A DNA stretch of 64,000 nt from Viola odorata (Eukaryota; Streptophyta; Magnoliopsida; Malpighiales; Violaceae), in the NCBI GenBank assembly GCA_963691705.1, contig OY829541.1, positions 32,562,719-32,626,718 of the forward strand, in the 5' to 3' direction. Below the pieces are notes generated by a model. That model made no database searches and was not told the origin of the DNA. It saw nothing but the letters and a program-made list of their open reading frames with translations. Of the stretch, positions 44,639 to 55,209 are shown piece by piece (position 1 is the first letter of the stretch; each line of letters starts with the position of its first letter). Position numbers and translations under genes: made by a program.

Positions 44639-46876
44639 ATGTCTTATACTACATCCTCTGCAACCACTGAGAATCCCTTAGATCCCGAGGTTAGGAAAGC
44701 TCGTAGTATCTTTGATTGTAATGAAGTTTTGCGGGCTGAGTTAGAGGAACATGGTATCACTTTTCCTACGGGATATCGCCCCTTTATCTCTCTGAAGGAT
44801 ACCCGGCTTACGAATGCCATGTGGGTAACGTTCCGGCTGGTTTATTTCAAGATGTTTACCTACGGGTTTCGTCTTCCACTTCATACTTCTCTGATGAAGC
44901 TGCTCAATCATCATGATCTTAATCCCGTTCAACTAACTCCCCCCTCCTGGTGTGGGCTTTACGCCTTTCTTCGTTCGTGTGAGATGAAGCGTATTTTTGC
45001 TCCATCGCTCGATCTGTTTCATACATTTTTGATCTTAAGGTGTCGCGGCTGCTTGATAGATATTACCCCTAGATGGGATGAGGATGTCATTCGGTTCTTC
45101 TGGCGGAACTTTCAAGGCTTCGAAGAGAACGTGGCCAACTGGAAAAACGGCTTCTTCACCCTTCGCTTACCCTCTCGGTATTGGCGCGGTGGGTTCAACC
45201 GAGTGATCACTGGTGCCGCTTGGCAAAAACCAAATGTGTTGTCCAGTATGGATGTATCTAATATTAACGCTCTTATAGAGATAGAAGGGCCTTTCCGTAT
45301 TCGAGAATTTGCTCGGTTCAGGCCTCTGTCAGAGTGTGCCGTTGGTGAGTTTTTCTTTTATCGCCTTATCGCCACGACTTTCTTGTTATATTTAAAACAT
45401 TTTATCGGCAGGTAACGCTGAGGGACGCTCCTTCGGAGAAAACGATGCACCTTTGAACGTAGTGCCGCTTCAGACGTTACCTCCTTCTCCTCTCCCGGAA
45501 GGCTTCAGTCGTCCGCCTATTCCGCCGCGAGGAACGAGAAACAAGACTGTCGTGACACGCAGCGCCTCCACCCGATCTTCTCGTTTTTTGGAGAATTGGC
45601 TGCCGCCTCGCGGTAAGGGAGCGGCCCCGAATAACCCTGTGGTTGAAGAGGTCGACAACGATAGCGGGAGCATGGATGCCGGTCCCGAGCTGCATCATGC
45701 TACTCTTGCCCAGCGGAGGAGGCTTAGGTCAAGAAAAAATGGTCCTGCGGCGGAGTCAGCCGAGGATGATAGCGACGAGATCGCTGCCGAAACCGAGCGT
45801 CTCGTGAAGAGAGTTCGCAAAGAGAAGTCTGACCCGCCGATTCCTTCCGCGGAGGAAGTCAACGGGGTTCCCACCGAGGAGGTTAACGCTCCGAGCGTTA
45901 CGGGTCCTTTGCCGACGACGGAAGTTACCGAGGTGTCCTCTGTCATTCCTCCCAAAGTTCATGAGGCTTCAGCAGCGATGGGGCCATCTCTGGCGTCTGG
46001 CGGTTCTACTTCTCCAATTTGCTCCTTTATTCTGAATGTGAGTTTACCAGTTCCAAATCCGATTGCTCCTCCTACCCATCCCCCGCAGAAGCCTGAGTTT
46101 TTGTATCTTTCTTCAATTTCGGGCGTTGGTAATTCCGTGAAAAATTGTTGTCCCCCTTATATCGCCAATTTGTCCCCTCAAGGCTTTCAAGGCCCTGCCG
46201 CATATCAGTTGAACTTGTCTTCCCTTGGCACCGACAGTCTTTGACTTTAGGGATATCGGATCCATCCTCAAGAGAAGAGCCAGTGGGCCCGATAGTGGGA
46301 CAAATGTTCGCTTCTTCCAAAGACAAGGAAGAGTTCTTGTGGCATTCTCCTGACGTACGGCATTCACGTCTTCTGACCGACATGTTGGCCTGCTTTCGTG
46401 AGCTGAATTACTTTTTTGATGATCAGCGGGATAAGGTTCCCCCTTCTTTTGATTTAAAAGGGGAACTGGATGCCGCCTTGATGAAGGTGACGGAGCTATC
46501 GCAGCTTCAGGAGTGAACCCGGGCAGATTTGGACGACTGTCGTGCTGAGCTTGCTCGAGAAAGATCAAAGGGGAAGGCTAAGATAAACCTTCTAGAGGCG
46601 GAATTGGTGGTGGCTGATAGGAAGAATGTCTTCCTCCGCGAAGAGATAGCGTCTCGCGATGCGGATTTGGCCAAAGTACCCTCGAAGATAAACAAGACCA
46701 TGGATATCTGCCTCTCCGAGTTTATGAATCTCTATCGCCAGGGAACCGTTAACCCGTCAGTGCTGGTCGATAACGCTTCCAAGAGATTGAAGGATTTAAG
46801 GGAAAGTGAGGGAAATCTTTCTTCTTCTGTGGGAGGACGAAGGGATGATGACCGCGATGCTTGCAAGGACCCATGA
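44639..46876 (+). pseudogene. antisense gene 3 of TatA: Transposase_28-like protein, three exons
   Basis: Proposed exons are 44639-45344, 45412-46037 and 46238-46876. Both introns have GTGAGT donors and CAG acceptors (67 and 200 bp) and keep the frame (phases 1 and 0). Exon 1 holds the domain MFTYGFRLPLHTSLMKLLN, QLTPPSWCGLYAFLRSCEM and a RGCLIDITPRWDED stretch. This fits the 'putative gypsy type transposon' family (Pfam PF04195, from memory), found in many Tat elements; its role is unknown. Exon 2 is Pro/Ser-rich with basic clusters. Exon 3 is a helical coiled coil (CRAELARERSKGKAKINLLE). One TGA at 46514-46516 (CGA to TGA would explain it) breaks an otherwise ~656-codon protein. The start is the Met after the leader. 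Confidence 0.7.
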
Positions 46877-47319
46877 TTGATCGGGATTGTTTCCTTTAGA
46901 AGACTTTCTGTTTATTCGTTTCTTTTGTCTTGTAATAACGCCCTGTTATGCGGCGATACATTTGCATTTTATTGCTTTTTGAACTCCATTCCCCCTTCCG
47001 CGTTGATTCAATGCTGCCCTTTTAATTAATGTCTTCTTGCGCTGTCCCCTTTCTCGCGATATCATGCTTGTTTTTTCCAAGAGATGGTGCCTGCTTTTCA
47101 AAGCATTTAATGCTTGCCCTCCTTTCATAAGAAAATTCGCGATTGTACAGACACACGTGTCCATTTCTTCTGGCGCTACGAGCTAGCGTGCTTGAAAACT
47201 TTGCCTAGATCGAGGCGTTGTAGCGCTTTTCTAGGATTGTACTCATTACCTGAGTCTATTCCTTGTGCCACTTCCACGCGACGACTGTGGCATCCGTCGT
47301 TTCGTTTAATTATTAGGGT
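46877..47319 (+). other. spacer between antisense genes 3 and 4
   Basis: No gene seen. It is T-rich after the stop of gene 3 without a clear AATAAA, and would hold the promoter of gene 4. Confidence 0.4.
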
Positions 47320-47326
47320 TATAAAA
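47320..47326 (+). promoter_or_regulatory. TATA box of antisense gene 4
   Basis: GGGTTATAAAACCCAATA, a strong TATA box in a small palindrome, lies 172 bases before the ATG at 47492. Confidence 0.55.
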
Positions 47327-47491
47327 CCCAATATTTATTCTTTTAGTTTTCTTTTACCATTTTTTTTCCCATATTTCTTTCAGCCGCCTCATTTTCTCTC
47401 CACTATCCAGGGCTCTTCGAAGTGCTTTTCTCTGAAGGTATTTTCTTTCTCCTCCATCGTCTTCTTCATCTTTTAGCTTTTTAATTCTGCC

Positions 47492-49860
47492 ATGGCTAAG
47501 ACTCGCCGTTCTGAGTCGAAATCTGCCGATGAAAAAAGGATGGATATTACGGCCAGTGTTATCACCTCTAAGGCCGCTCTTCGTGAGCATTTGGCCGCCC
47601 ATAATGCTATCATCCCTGATGATTATAAGGCCAGTGTTTCCCCCGAGTTTATACGTTTAGCGTTTTGACGGGCACTCGTAGGGGCATGTATGCGCAGATG
47701 TTCCGTTATGGTTTTCGCCTTCCCATTGACCCTTTTGTCCAGGAATTGCTTGTTGCCGGCGATCTGTCTCCGGCCCAATTGTCCCCAAATGCATATTGTT
47801 GTGTTTATGCTTTTTTGGAGCTCTGTAAATACAAAAAGATTACTTCCCCTTCCCTTCTGCTGCTTAAATCTGTTTTTAAGCTGATGAAATGCCGGGGAGT
47901 GATAACGATATAGCCCCGCTTCGACGATGACTCTCTTAAGTCCTTTACTTGGAAACTCCTTCATATCGAGTCTTCCATTGATGGCTGGAAAAAGGAGTTT
48001 TTTGTGGTAGATATTCCTGAAGATCTTTGTTCCTGGTGGCGATCTGGGTTTAACCAAAACGTGGATGACACCGCTTGGAGCCAGCCAGAGACCCTTCCGC
48101 AGCGTGAACAAGGCTAGTTAAACAAATTACTCGAACTGGAAATCAGCGTTCACATTCGCCAAGTGGCTTGTCGAATGGACATTCGTGGTTGTGTTAAATG
48201 TGAGTGTTGCGTTACTCCTTTCTTTGTTGTTACTGTTACTAACGCTGACGTTATTTTGTGCTTTCGCAGCGACAGATCCCAACTATAAACCCGAGAGCGT
48301 AAGGAGACGTTTGAGGAGGGCTCAAGAGAGAGAGGAAAAAGAGAGAGACGCTTCCACAGAAGCAACTGATAATCCCACCAAACTTCCGGCCGCTTCCGCG
48401 AGCGTTGTCCAAGTGTCCTCTTCGGCCGACATTCCTTCGGGCGTTCCCCTCGTGACCGTCGCTGCTCCTCCTGCTCAGACTTCTTCTTCTTCCCAGGCCT
48501 CTAAGGCCATTGCCAAAGGAAAAAAGAAGAGAAAAACAAGAAGCGTTGCCGCTCTCACACCTTCTCCGGACGCGGCAGGCTCTTCAGAAGCGCCTCCTTC
48601 TAATACTGCTGCGGTAAGGGTACCTTCTAGCCGTCATAAGCTACATTTCCATTTCTGTTGTTGTTTAATTTCTTTCTTCTTTTCTTTCTGTATTTTGAAT
48701 TATATTCTTGGCAGGACACTATCTCTGTTGCTACCTTCGCTCCTCCGTCAGACAACATGGAGTTGAGTTATGCGCTGACCGGTTCCAGGAAGAGACAGCG
48801 CTCGGGAGACGAGGGCGGAAACCCCTCTTCCTTTACTACCGGGGCAGAGAATAGGTCTGTGGATGGGTTTGACTCGACGGCTGCTCCTCAGGGAGAGAAT
48901 CCTTCAGGATTTTTGGGGAATCTGGGCACTAGCGATACCTTGGAGGCTTCTCCCCATTCTTTCGGCGGTTCCGCTCATGTGTATCCGTCCAATATGGGAT
49001 ACCAGGATGTCTCACAGGATTTCTCTGGCTATCAGCCTCATGGCGTTTATATCGCTTCAGGAGGTTCATCGTCACAGGTCCGCGCTCCCTTTTCCTTGGG
49101 TTTTCTTCCTTCGCGTATCCCCCTCCGGGACCGTTTTGGTGAAGGAGGAGCCACTTTTAACTGTGTAGTAGATCTCGGTCCGCTGAGTGGGCCCGCTGCG
49201 GTGACCCATCAAATTGGATTATTCGATCTCCGGAATACTACTTTGACCGCGTTAGGGGGTGACGGCTCCGATGAGGTTACGGCTTTTCTAGCTTCTCAAG
49301 TATTGGCGTCTGCGCCAGAATAGGTAGCTTTTCTTTCGAGGTCTGTGCTGGACAGGGAAAACTCCATACGCTCTTCTCTTTTTACCAACACGATGTCTTT
49401 CCATTACTGGGCGGAGGAAGCGCGAAGTCAAGCCGCTTCCCTCTCCTCCGCTTTGAAGGAATTGGAGGGGGAGCGGGATGAGAAGAAAAAGTGGCTGGAG
49501 GAGCACACAAATTTATTGTTGGCTCATCGGGAGCAAGAAAAAGAGCAATCTGCCGCCTTAGCAGCGGAAAAGGCCAAAGTCATCGCTTTGGAGAATGAGA
49601 AATTATCCTAGGAGAATGAGACATCGTCTCTGATCAAGGAGAAAACTGCCCTAGAGGAAGAGTCAGCCGATAAGAGCATGTGGCATGTCGAACAGACTGC
49701 CGTCACTTTAGTTGATTGTTTTGAGGAAGTCCACGGGGTCGACGCGTACAAACCCGATGAGGTCTCTGCCGCCTTTAAACGAAGATCAGGGCACATTAAC
49801 GAGGAAGGCTTTCGCCAGGCTAAAGCGGCAGGCTGGAAAAGGAGGAACCCCGAAGGTTGA
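47492..49860 (+). pseudogene. antisense gene 4 of TatA: Transposase_28-like paralogue of gene 3
   Basis: Proposed exons are 47492-48199, 48270-48613 and 48715-49860, with introns of 70 and 101 bp at the same phases (1 and 0) as gene 3. Exon 1 holds MFRYGFRLPIDPFVQELLV, AYCCVYAFLELCKYKKIT and KSFTWKLLHIESSIDGWKKE. It is damaged by a one-base loss near 47660, a TAG at 47911-47913 and another TAG near 48116. Exon 2 is Ser/Ala-rich with a KGKKKRKTR basic cluster. Exon 3 carries a long linker and a coiled coil (AEEARSQAASLSSALKELEG), with TAG at 49321-49323 and 49609-49611. The gene is clearly related to gene 3 and closer to the fragment captured in AthA. Confidence 0.7.
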
Positions 49861-50401
49861 TGCGCTTTGAGGCTTTATCGCTTTTCCCTTAGTGACCAAT
49901 CGTCATTAAGTTTTTGCTATTATTTTGACCATCACCGTTTGTAGCCCCCCTTAAATATTTTGATATGTTCGGACAACTTTATCGCTGACTTTCTTTTTGT
50001 CTAGTTGTCTGTTTGTGAACTCCTTTGGCGTTATCTTCGCCATATTTATTCCATGCGCTTTCTTTCCCGAACAGACCCTTAGCGTTCCTGTCAAAATTAC
50101 GGAACTAGGCCTTGGGCTAGCTTTCCCAGTGAGTCTGATGGTATCTCTTCTCATGAGATCCTCTCTCTTTCCGCTGCCCGAAAAGTATTCTGCGCATTCT
50201 TAATTGTAAATTATCAGTAACAAAAACATGTTACGAGAGACAGTAATTACCCGTAGGAGCCTTTCTGCTGCCATCATAGGGCATTACTCTGGAGAATCGC
50301 TTTCGCTATCAGCTCTATACTTCACCAGGGATTACACATCTGGTTACTAGCCGGGATTTCACGATTCTCCACGTTTCCCTGTTTTCACGATCGGCCCTTA
50401 A
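49861..50401. other. gene-free spacer after antisense gene 4
   Basis: I see no coding or RNA gene. It lies between the convergent ends of gene 4 and the TatA pol region. Confidence 0.4.
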
Positions 50402-50840
50402 GTGCCTCATCTTACTGAGCTGTCGGATCGGGACGGCTATCACAAGGCTAGGGAATTTTCACTTTTGGGCGTTGCCCTCGCGTCTAGAACCATGTCCTTC
50501 CTTAATGGCCTGGCTGCAGCAGCCCAGCCGTTAAGATAGGAGTCTTGTTTCTAGACGGAGTTTCTATTTTTTTGGGGCGTGTCTCTTCTTGATAGGCCGT
50601 CTCCACGAGAACGGTCCGTACAAGGAAAAGATTTTTCACTCCCAAAGATACCGGGTGGTGCCCTCACTTAATGAGCTGTCTGATCAAGATCGGTCATCAC
50701 AAGGGTAGGACTTTTCACCCCCGGGGGCGTCTAGGATCTTTCAATCCGACGCTATTCAAGGTATGTTGGGTAGTGCCCTCACTTAGTGGGCCATCTGATC
50801 AGGACCGGCCATCACAAGGATAGGACTTTTCACTTCCCCA
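50402..50840. repeat. degenerate tandem repeats beyond the end of pol
   Basis: Three copies of GTGCC(C)TCA(C/T)...GAGCTGTC(T/G)GATC...ATCACAAGG.TAGG.(A/C)TTTTCAC start at 50402, 50658 and 50773. The last two are 115 bases apart, and both are followed by AAGATACC- or GGTATGTT-like ends. Confidence 0.75.
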
Positions 50841-50949
50841 AGATACCCCTTTTTTATCTGCACAAGAGCAACCACAAAAACCCACGAAAGCTCTCTCATC
50901 GAGCATTAGTCATGGTTAGGGTCGGCATAAATCAAAGGTGCAGATAAAA

Positions 50950-52746
50950 TTAAATTCTAGCATAATATAGCTTCAAGCGAGCGATATTCCAAGAGTTGGA
51001 TATGGGTGTACCATCGAGTGTCTCCAGGCGATAGGTTCCTTTCCCGACAACGTGGGTGACACGATATGGTCCTTCCCAGTTCGGACTGAGTTTCCCCATT
51101 CGTTGTCCTGCCGCTCGCTTGTCTCTGAGCACCAGGTCACCAGCTTTCAGCAACCGCTCTTTAATGCGCCTGTTATGATATCGGGCCATCTTTCGTTTAT
51201 AATGTTGCATTTTCAGAAGGATTTCTTCTCGGACTTCTGGTAACGCATCCAGGTTAGCTCGTAACCTTTCCTCATTTAGTTCCTCACGAAAGTGGGTCAC
51301 CTGTAGGCTCATGGTTCCAATTTCTACTGGTGTGACGGCTTCGGTCCCGAAGGCCAACGCGAAGGGCGTCTCTCCGGTACTAGTCTTAACGGTCATACGG
51401 TATGCCCACATCACGTATGGTAGCTCATCAGCCCATTTCTTTTTAGACCCTTCTAGATTTTTCTTAATACCGCTGAGGATGCTCTGATTGGTCACTTCCG
51501 CTTGCCCATTAGTTTGCGGGTGAGCTACGGAGGAAAAGCGTTGCTCGATTCCGAATTCTGAGCATTGGTCTTGAAAGAATTGGCTGGTGAACTGCGTCCC
51601 ATTGTCGCTGACGAGGACACGGGGTACGCCAAATCTCATGATAACCTGATGTTTAAAGAAACGCCAAATTTTCTCTGCCGTGATTGTGGCGACCGTTTCA
51701 GCCTCCGCCCACTTAGTGAAATAGTCCACCGCCACTATCACAAATTTCAGTTGGGACCTTGCCTTTGGGAATGGACCTAGGATATCGATCCCCCATTTGG
51801 CGAAAGAACAAGGGGCGATAATTTCAGATATTTCGGTGGCAGGTCGCCGAGGAATTTTAGCAAACTCCTGGCACTTAGGGCAAGCTCGCACATAATTGTG
51901 GCAATCTCTTCGAATGGTGGGCCAATAGAATCCGGACCGGAAGACTTGTGCCACCAGGGTATCGCTTGACACGTGCATACCACACACTCCTTCATGGATT
52001 TCGCGCAAGGTGTGAAGACCCTCTTGCCCAGTTATACATTTGGCGGCAGGGTGAGAGATACATCTTCGAACCAAATCCCCGTCATAGTACGTACAGCGGG
52101 CTGCCTGTTTCAGTACCTTCTTCTTTTCAACGGTATCCTCAGGCAGTTCCTCGTGTTTCAAGTATTTGATTACGGGAATTCGCCAGTCACTATCACGTTC
52201 CTCCACACATAAAGACGCTTGCTCCTCCATGAAGGATGGTACTGATAGCTCACGATAACATATGTCCTTAGGTATGAACGCTTCCGGGTTTGCGGCCAAT
52301 TTTGCTAGGTTGTCTGCTTCAGCGTTTTCCTCCCGGGGAATATGCTCAAAGCTGACTTGCATGCCCTCTTTCTTTATTTCCAACAGTTCTCGCTTCACTT
52401 TGGTGAGATATTGAATCATGATGGGTTCTCGGGCCTGAGAGTGCCCCAAGACCTGGTCCATTATTAACTTGGAATCACCACAGATTTTTAGACGCAGGTC
52501 TCCTGTTCTTCCAGTATCATGCCTTCCTTTAGAAGAAAGCTCCTTTCCAATTCTGAGCCCGGCTAGCAACGCCTCATACTCTGCCACGTTATTAGATAAC
52601 GGCTGTAGGATTCGGATGGCGTATCGTATTTGCATATCATGTGGCCCATTTATAAAGATTCCAGCTCGAGCCAGCTCTTGGTTTTTAGCCCCATCCACAT
52701 GGACGATCCAGAGATCCGTATAGGTTTCCGGGAATGGGAGATCCAT
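50950..52746 (-). CDS. second RNase H and integrase of TatA
   Basis: A 598-codon open stretch. Residues ~12-150 are an RNase H of the type that Tat elements carry in addition to the usual one (WIVHVDGAKN, Asp18; NVAEYEALLAG, Glu56 or 58; GDSKLI, Asp91; EADNLAKLA, Asp145). Integrase follows: zinc finger His251, His258, Cys289, Cys292; catalytic Asp321, Asp381, Glu417 with exact 35-residue spacing. The C-terminus is GKLSPNWEGPYRV-type. All catalytic residues seen are present. The Met is not a natural start: the frame continues from RT, cut just upstream by a TGA (near 52750; CGA to TGA would explain it). It is thus an intact segment of a broken polyprotein. Confidence 0.9.
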   Translation of the reverse strand: MDLPFPETYTDLWIVHVDGAKNQELARAGIFINGPHDMQIRYAIRILQPLSNNVAEYEALLAGLRIGKELSSKGRHDTGRTGDLRLKICGDSKLIMDQVLGHSQAREPIMIQYLTKVKRELLEIKKEGMQVSFEHIPREENAEADNLAKLAANPEAFIPKDICYRELSVPSFMEEQASLCVEERDSDWRIPVIKYLKHEELPEDTVEKKKVLKQAARCTYYDGDLVRRCISHPAAKCITGQEGLHTLREIHEGVCGMHVSSDTLVAQVFRSGFYWPTIRRDCHNYVRACPKCQEFAKIPRRPATEISEIIAPCSFAKWGIDILGPFPKARSQLKFVIVAVDYFTKWAEAETVATITAEKIWRFFKHQVIMRFGVPRVLVSDNGTQFTSQFFQDQCSEFGIEQRFSSVAHPQTNGQAEVTNQSILSGIKKNLEGSKKKWADELPYVMWAYRMTVKTSTGETPFALAFGTEAVTPVEIGTMSLQVTHFREELNEERLRANLDALPEVREEILLKMQHYKRKMARYHNRRIKERLLKAGDLVLRDKRAAGQRMGKLSPNWEGPYRVTHVVGKGTYRLETLDGTPISNSWNIARLKLYYARI

Positions 52747-53934
52747 ATCGCCTCATTCCGCTTCAGGTACGCCTTCTAAAGGATCCTCTGTAAAGGTGCA
52801 TTCCGCTATGAAATCAGCCAGGATCTGAGCCTTTACAGACGGTCTAGACTGATACCTCAATCCATACTGTTCCAATTCGAGTGCCTAGATCAACATCCTT
52901 CCGGAAAATTCAGGCTTTCGAAAGATCCTTTTTAAAGGCTGGTCTGTGAGTACGATGACGGAATAAGACTGAAAGTTTCGGTCCATTTTGTGGGTGGCTT
53001 GTATAAGAGTGAACGCTATCTTTTCGATTCGGGCGTACCGCAATTCCGCATCTTTAAGAACGTGGCTCACAAAATAGACTGGGCGATGAGAGTGGTTGTC
53101 GTCGCGAACAAGGACGGCACTGACCACTTCGTCTGCAGCGCCAAGATACAAATATAAGGTATCGCCTGCCTTGGACCTTGTCAATAATAAATCAGACGAA
53201 AGATAATCTTTCAGGCCGATAAATGCTTCCTCGCAGTCAGGGGTCCACCCGAACGAAGCTTTTTTGCGTATAACTTTGAAAAAAGGGAGACACTTCTCTC
53301 CTTGCTTAGAAATGAATCGTCCAAGGGCGATGACTCGCCCTGTGAGTCTTTGTACTTCTTTGACGGTTCTGGGCGATATCATGTCTTGTATCGCTTTGAT
53401 CTTCAAAGGGTTAGGCAGAATACCCTTTTGACTAACGACGTAGCCCAAGAATTTTCCCGTTTGGAATGCAAACATGCATTTTCGGGGATTCAGCTCTATG
53501 CGATACCTTTTCATTACATCAAAGACTTCCTTTAAGTCTCGTAGGTGATCTTGAAAACTCGTGCTTTTTACCAATATATCATCGACGTACGCCTCTACGT
53601 TCCTCCCAATTTGTTCTTCAAATATTTTGTTGGCCATTCGTTGGAACGTTGCCCCGGCATTTTTTAATCTGAACGGCATCGCCGTCTAACAGTATGTGGC
53701 CTTTGGAGTGAGAAACGCAGTCTTTTCTTCATCTTCCCGGGCCATAGGAATTTGATGGTATCCGGAGTTGGCATCCAGTGAGCTTAAATAAGCGTATCCA
53801 GCAGTCTGATCAACCAACTGATCTATCCGAGGAAGCGGGTAACAATCTTTAGGGCAGGCATCATTTAAATCAGTAAAGTCGATGCACATGCGCCAATCCC
53901 CATTGGGCTTAGGAACAAGAATGGGGTTCGCTAG
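52747..53934 (-). pseudogene. reverse transcriptase and first RNase H of TatA
   Basis: The frame matches the integrase part. RT reads PNGDWRMCIDFTDLNDACPK, YLSSLDANSGYHQIPMA and then EAYVDDILVKS (YVDD at residues 31-34 from Met 53679). The usual PFGLKNAG reads PFRLKNAG, a Gly-to-Arg change next to the active site. RNase H follows (LYLYLGAADEVVSAVLVRDD, then HRPVYFVSHVLKDAELRYAR). Its first catalytic Asp appears replaced, where most relatives read YLxxS or D at GAADE. TAG stops lie at 53686-53688 and 52885-52887. It cannot produce full-length protein. Confidence 0.8.
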
Positions 53935-55209
53935 CTAGGTGGGATATTGAACTTCACGAATGAATCCTGCATCGAGGAGCTTCGCTACCTCTTTATCCAC
54001 GGCCAACGCCTTTTCATTAGAGAACGCGCGCCGCTTTTGCTGTACTGGCCTGGCCTCTGGGTCCACATTAAGCCGATGTTCGGCTATTTCACGCGATATT
54101 CCTGGCATATCCGCGGGTTTCCACGCAAAGTCTCCTTGGCATTTGTTCAGTAGCCGGGCCAGTTGGAGGTTTTCCGCTGGGCTAAGTTTTTCACTAATCA
54201 AGAAACTTGCCTCCTCAATTCCGATTGCTGGAACGGGCACCATCTTGTCCAGAGGTTGGGCACGCTTCTCATCGCTTTGTTCATAGGGGTCTGCCGCTAT
54301 ACACACGTACCTATCGCAGCTTCTTTGGGTCATGAGCGAATAGCATTCAACTGCTAGTTTTTGATCACCCTTTATGGTTACCACCCCATCCCAGGAGGGG
54401 TACTTCATCTTCAGATGCTTCTGAGATATTACTGCGCCAAAGCGGTTAAGGAAAGGTCGTCCGAGTACGACATTGTAGGGCAAATTCAGATCCACGACAA
54501 GGAATAACAAGTTCTCTGATCGCTTGTAGGTGTCTTCTCGTAAATATATAGGCAGGGTAATCACCCCCGTAACAGGGATTGGAACTCCATCAACGCCGAC
54601 TATAGGCCGTTTACTAGGTGTTAGCTCATTAGTAGGGCGTTTCATGAGGTTGTAGGCTTCCAGCGAAAAGAGATTCACCGCACTCCTATTATCAATGAGA
54701 GTTCTTCTGATTCCATGGCTAGCGATGACGGGCGTAACTACCAAAGCATCATTGTGTGGGTAGACGACACCTTTCTCATCTTCTTCAGAAAAGGACAGTA
54801 CCATTCGATCTAAAATGCCTATCGCATCTCCTTTTTTCATCGTGCCATCTCGTGCGCGTTTGTCTCCTTTCGGGAATGTCAGCTGCTCTGACTCGTCCAT
54901 ATAGGGAGTTCCTCCCGCAATGATATTAATCATGGGGATATACTCGTCATCAACCGTGAGAGCATCCCTATCTTTCCCTCCGGGAATATTACCCTTTTGC
55001 TGGTCGTGAGGAGGAACGGGTCGTTCATCCGCCGTCCTTTTCATGAGATTATTGTGGGCATCTTCTCTTATTTGGGTGGCGAATTCTCCCAAATATCCTT
55101 CTTCAACCAATCGTTCTATCGCCGCTTTTAAGTCTCTACACGCCTCCGTGGAATGGCCTCTGGCTTTGTGAAATTTACAATAAGCATTTTCTCTTCTCCC
55201 TAAAAACAC
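53935..55209 (-). pseudogene. Gag end, protease and RT approach of TatA
   Basis: 424 codons, same frame as RT. Near the start is a Gag-type knuckle (CKFHKARGHSTEAC, CX2H...C). The protease follows (LIDNRSAVNLFSLEAYNLM, then YNVVLGRPFLNRFGAVIS). The catalytic Asp-Asn-Gly-Ser reads Asp-Asn-Arg-Ser at residues 173-176, so the protease should be inactive. The change fits G to A. Then come DFAWKPADMPGI and the RT N-terminus AFSNEKALAVDKEVAKLLDA. A TAG at 53935-53937 stands where most relatives read Trp (TGG to TAG). Confidence 0.85.

Noticed and set aside
47623..48111. 162-codon minus-strand frame
   Set aside because: It is the reverse strand of exon 1 of antisense gene 4, which has family motifs and splice sites.
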